Below, piece after piece: positions 31,492 through 37,752 of a stretch of DNA of 40,591 bases. Origin of the DNA: CAYVTZ01 sp964454685 (GTDB taxonomy: Bacteria; Bacillota; Clostridia; Christensenellales; Christensenellaceae); assembly GCA_964454685.1 (NCBI GenBank), contig CAYVTZ010000027.1, forward strand, positions 1-40,591. The letters are read 5' to 3'. The notes beneath the pieces were generated by a model. That model was not told the origin of the DNA, did no database searches, and saw only the letters and a program-made list of their open reading frames with translations. Position 1 is the stretch's first letter. Each line of letters starts with the position of its first letter. The translations under genes were made by a program, and so were the position numbers.

Positions 31492-31929
31492 TTATTCGAT
31501 CGCACTTGTATTCTCAATCTTGGTCGGCGGGAAATTAAACGGCCATTCTTTCGTCGCCGCTTCACCATTCTTCATGCTCATCAAAGGCATCTCGGTAAAC
31601 ACAGCGTCGTTGATCACCCAGCTTTCCTCTTTTCCGCCCACCGAGTCCGGATCGGCAACCTTGCACACAATCTGCACCAGCGTGTCTTTGCCTTTCAGCT
31701 TATCCTTCACCAGCGAAATTTTTGAGGTATACACATGGTCTACCGTAATCGTGCCCTCACCCTTCATTCCAACCAGTTTGCTGCCCACGTCAATGCCCTG
31801 TTGTACATCTGTACGATTTTCCGTAATTTTCATGGTGATTCCCGTCGCTTCCGCCCACGGCTCACCATTCACCCAAACCTGCGCCCACGATCCCGAAAGG
31901 ACCCTATTTGCTGTATATGCTGCTCCCAT
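31492..31929 (-). CDS. Tail tube protein (XkdM-like)
   Basis: A 145-residue inner tube protein with the XkdM pattern: N-terminal VLSGSWAQVWVNGEPWAEATGITMKITENRTDV, central GSKLVGMKGEGTITVDHVYTSK, and a C-terminal VFTEMPLMSMKNGEAATKEWPFNF. It has the fixed position directly after the sheath gene. Hexamers stack to form the tube driven through the envelope on contraction. Confidence 0.9.
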   Translation of the reverse strand: MGAAYTANRVLSGSWAQVWVNGEPWAEATGITMKITENRTDVQQGIDVGSKLVGMKGEGTITVDHVYTSKISLVKDKLKGKDTLVQIVCKVADPDSVGGKEESWVINDAVFTEMPLMSMKNGEAATKEWPFNFPPTKIENTSAIE

Positions 31930-31939
31930 ATTCTCCTCC

Positions 31940-32983
31940 TTAATTCATGACCACGGTCAAAACCATGTCTTCCATCGCATCCAACAGTTTTAAGTCGATT
32001 TTCAGGAAAACAGCGCTATCCGTGTTGTACTTTTTGATCGAGTCGTCGTCCATTTCCGAAGTATCCACGCCCGTTTCCGTCAAGTACGCTTTTTGCGCGG
32101 CAACATCAATGTCGCATCTGTTCTCGAAGTCCGGATCCAGCACATTGCCTGTCAGTCCGGCAAGGTAGCGGTTAACGCTCGCAATAAACAGCGATTTGTT
32201 GTCATAGCTGTTTGCCACTTTGCCTACAAATCCATCTTCAAACGTGTTACGAATATCATCCGCAATCATGTCGCAACCTTCAACGTGCTTGATCTTTTTA
32301 AACTCGTTGGATACGCCGCTTTGACCGATCAACGAGGTCACGCCGCGCGCAATGCGAAACTTACCCCTCTCATGGAACAAAATCAGCTTGCCCGCATCAA
32401 TATCCGCGTCACGATCCGCACTCTCAGTGATTTCTGTTACGTCCTTCACCTCAAAGTATGTCGCCGAACGATCCAACGGAAGCCCCGCTAAAATACCCGC
32501 CACGCGTGCACAGTATTCTCCTGTCGTAATCTCAATCCCCTCGTTCTTCATTCCTTCCGTGGTAAAGTTTACAATCGCCTGGCAGTTGGGTGCAACGGCA
32601 TTGGCGAGCACCGCCTTACAGGTCTTTCCGTCTGCACGCATCGCCTTAATCCACGTTACGATTGCCGCTGTTTCCTCCGCTGTCGCCTCCGGAAAGCACA
32701 TCCAATTCCAGACCTGCGTTTTCAGTAGTGCAAGCGTCTCACTCATCGTGGTCTGCGCGCGTACCGCAAGCACCGTTTTCGCACCATTTTCAAACACTGC
32801 AGTCAAATATTCAGCGTTTTTCGCTGTAAACGATTCTCCAATGTCCAGCACGCCTCCCAGCTTTGTCACCGTGTTTGCCGCCGTGTCATCATTGACGATC
32901 ACCACAACAACGCCGCGTTCGCTGCGCGCCATGATTGTTCTTGCCGCCTCTTTAAAAGAAACGACGATTTCAGGCATTCCCAT
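31940..32983 (-). CDS. Contractile tail sheath protein (XkdK-like)
   Basis: A 347-residue sheath of the short XkdK type. It opens MPEIVVSFKEAARTIMARSERGVVVVIV. It contains the conserved AVFENGAKTVLAVRA, AYCARVAGILAGLPLDRSATYFEVKDV-like segment, GKLILFHERGKFRIARGVTSLI near 215-240, and an IKKYNTDSAVFLKIDLKLLDAMEDM end. It has AGGAGG eight bases before the ATG and overlaps the tail-terminator gene by 14 bases. The gene identifies the particle as myovirus-like (contractile). Confidence 0.93.
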   Translation of the reverse strand: MGMPEIVVSFKEAARTIMARSERGVVVVIVNDDTAANTVTKLGGVLDIGESFTAKNAEYLTAVFENGAKTVLAVRAQTTMSETLALLKTQVWNWMCFPEATAEETAAIVTWIKAMRADGKTCKAVLANAVAPNCQAIVNFTTEGMKNEGIEITTGEYCARVAGILAGLPLDRSATYFEVKDVTEITESADRDADIDAGKLILFHERGKFRIARGVTSLIGQSGVSNEFKKIKHVEGCDMIADDIRNTFEDGFVGKVANSYDNKSLFIASVNRYLAGLTGNVLDPDFENRCDIDVAAQKAYLTETGVDTSEMDDDSIKKYNTDSAVFLKIDLKLLDAMEDMVLTVVMN

Positions 32984-33410
32984 TCAAAATTCCTCCTATA
33001 TTTAGTGTTTTTATCATTTCTTCCGGCTCACTTTCGATTGCCAGATCAAAGAAATCCAAATCAAAGATAAGGTGTGCCACCCCATCCGTAATATTGTTGC
33101 GCACATGATCCGGCTTTAACCGGCGGTCTCCCACTGTAAAAGCAGGCACCAGCGCATCATTCATCGCTTCCAACGCGTCGTACATCGCCGCGCGGTTCGC
33201 TTTCTGCCCGTGTAGATATGCACAATCCACAATCATAGATTTACGCCGCTGAATCCCTCCGCAGGAAAGCGCCATCGCAACAGGTTCTATGGTCACCAAA
33301 ACCAAAGGCCCCAATTCTAAGTGTGTACTGGTCACATCTTCATCAAAGACACGAAAGCCAGCGCCGTCCAGTACGCGAACCACCGCTTCTTTGATTTCAT
33401 TGTTGGTCAT
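32970..33410 (-). CDS. Tail terminator-like protein
   Basis: A 146-residue alpha/beta protein directly before the sheath gene, in the position and size range of contractile-tail terminator proteins. Features are an N-terminal amphipathic helix (EIKEAVVRVLDGAGFRVF) and beta strands (GPLVLVTIEPV, SMIVDCAYLHG, AHLIFDLDFF). It probably caps the tube and sheath end. The assignment is mainly positional. Confidence 0.72.
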   Translation of the reverse strand: MTNNEIKEAVVRVLDGAGFRVFDEDVTSTHLELGPLVLVTIEPVAMALSCGGIQRRKSMIVDCAYLHGQKANRAAMYDALEAMNDALVPAFTVGDRRLKPDHVRNNITDGVAHLIFDLDFFDLAIESEPEEMIKTLNIGGILNGNA

Positions 33411-33676
33411 ATTCCACCTCTCTTCATACGCTCATTGCGTGTTTTTTTATATCCCATCGGGGCAATCAAAAAAATTGCCCACGCCCGCCCCGCGGAGTTT
33501 TCGCCCAAAAGTCATCATGTTCAAAAAAAGCAAGAACCCCGCACCCAACAATCTATATAATCGCACAACACAAATTGCGTTGCGCGTTGTTTTTTTGTGC
33601 ACAGGCGCCGGTCGTCAGGTTGCGTTTCAACTGTGCCTACGCTCGCAGCATGAAAATCGATGCTGCATAATCTCCC
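33411..33676 (-). other. 266-bp non-coding gap between connector and tail genes
   Basis: No supported gene. The stretch holds an inverted repeat (GGGCAAT/ATTGCCC, around 33462-33481), a longer imperfect palindrome near 33558-33580 beside a T-run that would be a plus-strand terminator, and two very short frames of 16 and 21 codons. The 16-codon frame (MGYKKTRNERMKRGGI) overlaps the next start as ATGA and could be a relic. Confidence 0.35.
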
Positions 33677-34051
33677 CTATTCCAGTTCCTTGCGCAATGC
33701 CTCCAACACTAGTTTCTGCGCTTGATTCAGATCATTGTTACGCACCAGCGTCATCGCCTTTTCCAGTTGATGCTGCCCCGGCACAAACCCACCATCCATA
33801 CGACGGCCATTGTTGATACCTACCGCATTTTCATCATAGTTTACAAGGCGTATTGTGCTGCCATCGGCTTCATATCCCCAACCATCGCGCACCTTTCGCT
33901 CCTCCTCCGGGGTCAACGCACGCGCATATCCGACCGCCCGCTCCCCCAAATATTCCAAAGCGTCTTGATGAATTTTTCCCTCCTGCGCCGCGTTCATGCA
34001 GCGTCGCAACTTTTTTGAAAGTGCGTCCATACCTAAGTCAAACTGTGCCAT
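33677..34051 (-). CDS. HK97 gp10-like neck/tail-completion protein
   Basis: About 124 residues from ATG 34051 (MAQFDLGMDALSKKLRRCM). It has the family hallmarks: an N-terminal helix, ALEYLGERAVGYARALTPEEERKVRDGWGYE, and a beta end (STIRLVNYDENAVGINNGRRMDGGFVPGQH). Proteins of this group sit at the neck between head and tail. It starts four bases after the previous stop; a longer frame upstream lies inside that gene. Confidence 0.8.
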   Translation of the reverse strand: MAQFDLGMDALSKKLRRCMNAAQEGKIHQDALEYLGERAVGYARALTPEEERKVRDGWGYEADGSTIRLVNYDENAVGINNGRRMDGGFVPGQHQLEKAMTLVRNNDLNQAQKLVLEALRKELE

Positions 34052-34055
34052 ATCA

Positions 34056-34391
34056 TCACCGCCTACGGATATACACCGGAGTCTCGGCATGCGATTCATA
34101 CACCGCCGCCTCGCCAGCGCGTCCCACATACGTCTGGTCGTTCTTCCAAATCATCACTTCATCACCTGGTCGTATCACATACATCGGATCATAAAATAAC
34201 GTTGCGTTATACTGCGTGTCCGGCAATGCCCCATCAGCAGAAACATCCGTCGTCCCAAAGGAAAGCCTGCACGGCACAATTTCATAAACTTCCTGCGCCG
34301 TTTCGCGTTGCGCACCATACTCCGTCTTTGCAGAGATTACCCGTCGCACCGTCATACGGTCTTTTCGGTTCGCGTTCAAAATCCCTTTCAT
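34056..34391 (-). CDS. Head-tail joining/stopper-like protein
   Basis: A 111-residue small beta-barrel protein (RMTVRRVISAKTEYG, EIVPCRLSFG, VIRPGDEVMIWKNDQTYVGRAG) like the SPP1 gp16/XkdH-type stoppers. Its ATG overlaps the stop of the upstream gene as ATGA. Confidence 0.75.
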   Translation of the reverse strand: MKGILNANRKDRMTVRRVISAKTEYGAQRETAQEVYEIVPCRLSFGTTDVSADGALPDTQYNATLFYDPMYVIRPGDEVMIWKNDQTYVGRAGEAAVYESHAETPVYIRRR

Positions 34392-34681
34392 AGCGTTCCA
34401 ACCCTCCGAAATCTGCGCAAGGCAAGCTCAAAGTCCCGCATCCACGTGCTTTCCTTGCGTACAGCGTACCCAACTTGGCTGTCACCTTCCTTCACGCTTG
34501 TCACCTCTGCATTTGAATCATCCAGCGCAGCCGCCATCAAAACAACCGTGTGTTCCAATTCCTTTGGCAATATGCTAATATTGCAATACGCCAATGCTTT
34601 TTCTTTTGCCGCTCCAAGCAGAAATTCATAGTATTCCTGCGGTCGTTCGCCACCAATCAACGACTTCAGTTGTTCAATCAT
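34388..34681 (-). CDS. Head-tail connector (gp15/gp6-like)
   Basis: A 97-residue helical protein (starting MIEQLKSLIGGERPQEYYEFLL; later ELEHTVVLMAAALDDSN) of the phage connector type with repeated helices. It overlaps the portal stop as ATGA and the next gene as ATGA, so the three are tightly coupled. In usual phages scaffold and capsid genes stand between portal and this gene; here they do not. Confidence 0.75.
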   Translation of the reverse strand: MIEQLKSLIGGERPQEYYEFLLGAAKEKALAYCNISILPKELEHTVVLMAAALDDSNAEVTSVKEGDSQVGYAVRKESTWMRDFELALRRFRRVGTL

Positions 34682-35985
34682 TCTCTCTCCTCCATCTTGC
34701 TTGTAATATCTGCGCGAGTGGTGACTTCCGTATACTCCGATCGCAATGCGATCCGTTTCAGCTCATCTTCTACACTCACCCCCGTCACATTCTCCACCAT
34801 GCCAAAAATGGTCTGCTCGCTCACAATCCCATTCAGCTTAGCCGCATTGTCCACGGTCACCGTAAGGTCACGTGGCATATTGCGCGTGTAGAAAATTGAA
34901 ACGCGCTCCGATGCGTCCTTCTCGCCCAATCCCTGCAAAGTCAATGCGTCGGCAATCAACCTCAACCGCCGAAACAGTCCATCGTCCATCCCCTGTTGCT
35001 TGCGCGTTCGCAGTTGATCCAGACCCCACATTTTAAATTCCAGCGCCACCCCGGATGCGTTCCCTGCAAAGCACTCGTCCGTCAGGTCCGGAACGCCACA
35101 TACCTGCAAAATATCATGCTTCAATGTCTTTTTATGATTCTCCAACGCAGTATCGTTGATGTTTTTAATCACAAATTCCATCTTTCCGTCCACCGGCAGC
35201 TTAGCAACCCGTGTGCGGTTCATCTCATCAATATCCTCCTGCTCCGTGCCCATCATCCCGCAGATCGCCAAAAATGCATTCGCAACGGACTGCAAATCAT
35301 TGGAAGCACTGGAAAGCGTCAAATTGTATAGATCTATGTTCTCCAACGCACATTCAAAATCGCCCATCCGCCGGAAATTATTCTTGTATTCTGTAATCGG
35401 TACATCGTCAAAAAAATGCGCGCGTCCTCCGGTAAAGCATACACCGGTTCCGTCAAATCTAAAGCTACGCACACGATCCTTGAGATAAAGCTCCCCCAAC
35501 ACCGCTCCGGCTTTCGTGCTCAATAACCTCACAGCGCCAATCAGCTTCTCCTCCACCGAGTCCTCGCATAGTAAGAAAGTGTCAACGGGCGAAGTCCGGC
35601 TGATGCGGATATTCGCCTCCTCATCGCGCCATAGCAAGTCGTATGCAGCGCCAAACACACTCATGTCCTCCGCAAGTTGATAGTTGACAGAAGATTCATT
35701 ATTCAGGTCAAACACTGCCTGCACACGCGATCCATCCACCCCCTCATCGAATAAATATCGGGGTGCCACCCCTGCAAAATACCCGGTCGCCGTGTCAGTG
35801 ATGTACTTGGCAAGGTTAGTGTAAGCGTGCAAATCCGGTCTGCCCGCCGCCGCCAGCGACGGATGAACTTTTCTGCCGGTGTAATACTCATCCAGTTCAA
35901 TCAGCCTCGTGCGATTCTCCAAGTGCGCAGCCACACAGCGCGCCAACTCGGCACCAATCGTCTCCTGTTTTACTAAATATCTCAA
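34678..35985 (-). CDS. Portal protein (SPP1 gp6-like)
   Basis: A portal of about 435 residues. I choose TTG at 35985 because AAGGAGG lies eight bases upstream. The apparently longer frame (to 36090) reads through a terminator hairpin and a tape-measure relic. Family features are LDEYYTGRKVHPSL, AYTNLAKYITDTATGYFAGVAP, SVFGAAYDLLWRDEE, DLQSVANAFLAICGMMG, and the DILQVCGVPDLTDECFAGNASGVALEFKMWGLDQL stretch typical of the SPP1-type stem and crown. It is the first gene of the tail operon. It should form the DNA gate of a capsid, but no capsid or terminase gene is visible. Confidence 0.9.
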   Translation of the reverse strand: MRYLVKQETIGAELARCVAAHLENRTRLIELDEYYTGRKVHPSLAAAGRPDLHAYTNLAKYITDTATGYFAGVAPRYLFDEGVDGSRVQAVFDLNNESSVNYQLAEDMSVFGAAYDLLWRDEEANIRISRTSPVDTFLLCEDSVEEKLIGAVRLLSTKAGAVLGELYLKDRVRSFRFDGTGVCFTGGRAHFFDDVPITEYKNNFRRMGDFECALENIDLYNLTLSSASNDLQSVANAFLAICGMMGTEQEDIDEMNRTRVAKLPVDGKMEFVIKNINDTALENHKKTLKHDILQVCGVPDLTDECFAGNASGVALEFKMWGLDQLRTRKQQGMDDGLFRRLRLIADALTLQGLGEKDASERVSIFYTRNMPRDLTVTVDNAAKLNGIVSEQTIFGMVENVTGVSVEDELKRIALRSEYTEVTTRADITSKMEERE

Positions 35986-36026
35986 ATCTATCTCCTCCTT
36001 TACAGCGCGTTCACTGTTTTTTGCAA

Positions 36027-36049
36027 CAAAAAAGACGCCTTCCGGCGCC
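36027..36049 (-). terminator. Terminator between cassette remnant and portal
   Basis: GGCGCC-GGAA-GGCGTC stem (one G-U pair) followed by TTTTTTG, just before the portal ribosome site. It separates portal transcription from the lipoprotein array. Confidence 0.7.
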
Positions 36050-36090
36050 ATCATAAAGCATCCATTTTTTGTATCTTCATCCTTTTTCAA

Positions 36091-36165
36091 TCAAACCATA
36101 ACCAGCCTCTGTCTCTCCAACCTCTCCACAAATTCCGCCGCAATTCTATTGATATCTGCATCCTC
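36091..36165 (-). pseudogene. Tape-measure 3'-end fragment, shortest
   Basis: Only the last 24 residues remain (EDADINRIAAEFVERLERQR, then LVMV and TGA). A TTGATT -35 still overlaps the stop (36089-36094), but no -10 and no lipoprotein follow. Only a short degenerate stretch leads to the terminator. A cassette that has lost its gene. Confidence 0.75.
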
Positions 36166-36274
36166 GCACCGCCCCGGCCAAGGCTCTTTGTAGCGCGTGC
36201 TCTTAAGCCTGTCACCCATTCGTGCGCTTCCGTACTCCTTCATTCTGAATTCTAAATTCTACATTTTAAATCAA

Positions 36275-36300
36275 AAAGAGCGCGCCCTCGCACGCTCTTT
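36275..36300 (-). terminator. Terminator of lipoprotein cassette F
   Basis: Repeat-family hairpin AAAGAGCGTGC-GAGG-GCGCGCTCTTT followed by TTTG, 13 bases after the lipoprotein stop. Confidence 0.78.
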
Positions 36301-36313
36301 CTCCTGCCACTCG

Positions 36314-37000
36314 TCACCCATCCAACCCAAGGTCAACATGCTTCTGGAATTTCTCAAACATAGATAAAATAATCTGTTTTTCCTGATCAGTAAACTGATC
36401 AAAGGTATCCAAATCTCGAACGATATTTTTGTCTTGCAGTACCCCCATTTCTGCTACGCGCTTTGAAACTGTTTCTACCGCGCCTATCTCTTCATCAGTC
36501 AAGTTTTCAACCCACTTAACATACTTTTGCCATTCTTCAGGCCACGAATCTACATTTCGATCATCCCTCACCAGATACCACAAAAGGCATATCAAGGCAA
36601 ACTGAAACTCTTCCTGCTCATATATTGCCCTTGAGCATACATAGAAATACTCTATCTCATCCTCTTGCTCATTGTAAGAAACCTTCATGACCTTTTTCCC
36701 ATCTGAAAATCCAATCTCAGAAGAGTTTTTCTCTTCAAGTTGAAGCATAGAAAAAGGGTTGCCCCATACATCCGCATATGCTTTCTTCAATTCCTTAACC
36801 GAACTCTCGTCCGTAATTCCTCTTCTAGTCTGCTCTCCTTCGAGCAAAAACATCTTTTGATAATCTGTATCATCCAGGCGCCGCGAAATCTCCTCCTCGC
36901 TGTCGTAAAAATCAAAATCATCATCGGATAAACCCTGCGCGCACCCCGCCAAACATCCAAACACAAGGCATACAATAAAAACTAAGAACACTTTTTTCAT
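36314..37000 (-). CDS. Lipoprotein, cassette F
   Basis: A 228-residue lipoprotein, the longest of the set. Signal MKKVFLVFIVCLVFG, lipobox LAGC with C20, then an acidic stretch (SDDDFDFYDSEEE). It contains QTRRGITDESSVKELKKAY, a variant of the family motif, and a helical C-terminal domain of about 110 residues (LICLLWYLVRDDRN, WPEEWQKYVKWVENL). GAGAGGG precedes the ATG. Own promoter and terminator. The helical extra domain suggests a distinct partner. Confidence 0.82.
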   Translation of the reverse strand: MKKVFLVFIVCLVFGCLAGCAQGLSDDDFDFYDSEEEISRRLDDTDYQKMFLLEGEQTRRGITDESSVKELKKAYADVWGNPFSMLQLEEKNSSEIGFSDGKKVMKVSYNEQEDEIEYFYVCSRAIYEQEEFQFALICLLWYLVRDDRNVDSWPEEWQKYVKWVENLTDEEIGAVETVSKRVAEMGVLQDKNIVRDLDTFDQFTDQEKQIILSMFEKFQKHVDLGLDG

Positions 37001-37036
37001 TCCAAAACCCTCTCATCCTTCTTTTATGATGTAACG

Positions 37037-37065
37037 ATTCTATCATATTTCGCTAACGAAATCAA
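37037..37065 (-). promoter_or_regulatory. Promoter of lipoprotein F overlapping a tape-measure stop
   Basis: TTGATT (37060-37065), 17-bp spacer, TAGAAT (37037-37042). The -35 contains the tape-measure TGA. Confidence 0.72.
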
Positions 37066-37154
37066 ACCATGATCAGCCTCTGCCTCTCCAACCTCTCCAC
37101 AAATTCCGCCGCAATTCTATTGATATCCGCATCCTCACGGATTGTCACACCACC
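37062..37154 (-). pseudogene. Tape-measure 3'-end fragment (A-type, short)
   Basis: The last 30 residues of an A-type tape measure (YGGVTIREDADINRIAAEF to LIMV). The upstream part is replaced by a junction of about 70 bp that resembles the one near 36210-36270, followed by the terminator of cassette E. Confidence 0.78.
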
Positions 37155-37224
37155 ATATGAATGTTCACCATTCGCGTGCTTCCGCACTCCTTCATTCTGC
37201 ATTCTAAATTTTACATTGCAAATC

Positions 37225-37253
37225 AAAAAGAGCGCACCCTCGCACGCTCTTTT
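37225..37253 (-). terminator. Terminator of lipoprotein cassette E
   Basis: Repeat-family hairpin AAAGAGCGTGC-GAGG-GTGCGCTCTTT followed by TTG, about 30 bases after the lipoprotein stop. Confidence 0.8.
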
Positions 37254-37280
37254 ACTCCCTTTGCCTTCACTAAGCACGGC

Positions 37281-37682
37281 TCATTCTACGCCATACTCCT
37301 TGTCATATGCGTCAGCCGCTTCCTTAGTTTCACTTGAGAAAAGTCCCAAAGTCCCATCGCCTAAAAACTGAAATGTCAAACGGTATCCCCGTCCATCATT
37401 CATCTTCATCACCTTTTGTTCCTCCACACTCGAAACATCTGTCTCGATCCCCTTATATGCCTTCTCTACCGTTTCAACAGAATCTCCTAATTGGATGCCC
37501 CGTGCCGTTTGCTCACCTTCTTCCAAATAGATTATACCACTTTCCTTATCATCCGGATTCTTGACTTCCTTCCCATCCTTGTAAATCAGGAAATCCTTCT
37601 CCTGCAGCGCCCCGCCAGCGCATCCTGCCAGACATCCCATCGCTAGAACCACAACAATAAACAACGCAAAAATTTTCTTCAT
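37281..37682 (-). CDS. Lipoprotein, cassette E
   Basis: A 133-residue lipoprotein. Signal MKKIFALFIVVVLAMG, lipobox LAGC with C21. Then ALQEKDFLIYKDGKEVKNPDD, the family motif TARGIQLGDSVETVEKAYKG (about 60-79) and a beta-rich end (GRGYRLTFQFLGDGTLGLF). It is closely related to cassette D and to the truncated copy at 40337-40442. AGAGGG precedes ATG 37682. Promoter at the stop of the 838-residue tape measure, terminator after the gene. Confidence 0.85.
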   Translation of the reverse strand: MKKIFALFIVVVLAMGCLAGCAGGALQEKDFLIYKDGKEVKNPDDKESGIIYLEEGEQTARGIQLGDSVETVEKAYKGIETDVSSVEEQKVMKMNDGRGYRLTFQFLGDGTLGLFSSETKEAADAYDKEYGVE

Positions 37683-37724
37683 ACAGTTTCCCTCTATACC
37701 TTTCAATTATAATATCTGGTTGGT

Positions 37725-37752
37725 ATTATATCATATTGACATAGAAAATCAA
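37725..37752 (-). promoter_or_regulatory. Promoter of lipoprotein E overlapping the orphan tape-measure stop
   Basis: TTGATT (37747-37752), 16-bp spacer, TATAAT (37725-37730). The -35 contains the TGA of the 838-residue tape measure. Confidence 0.78.
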
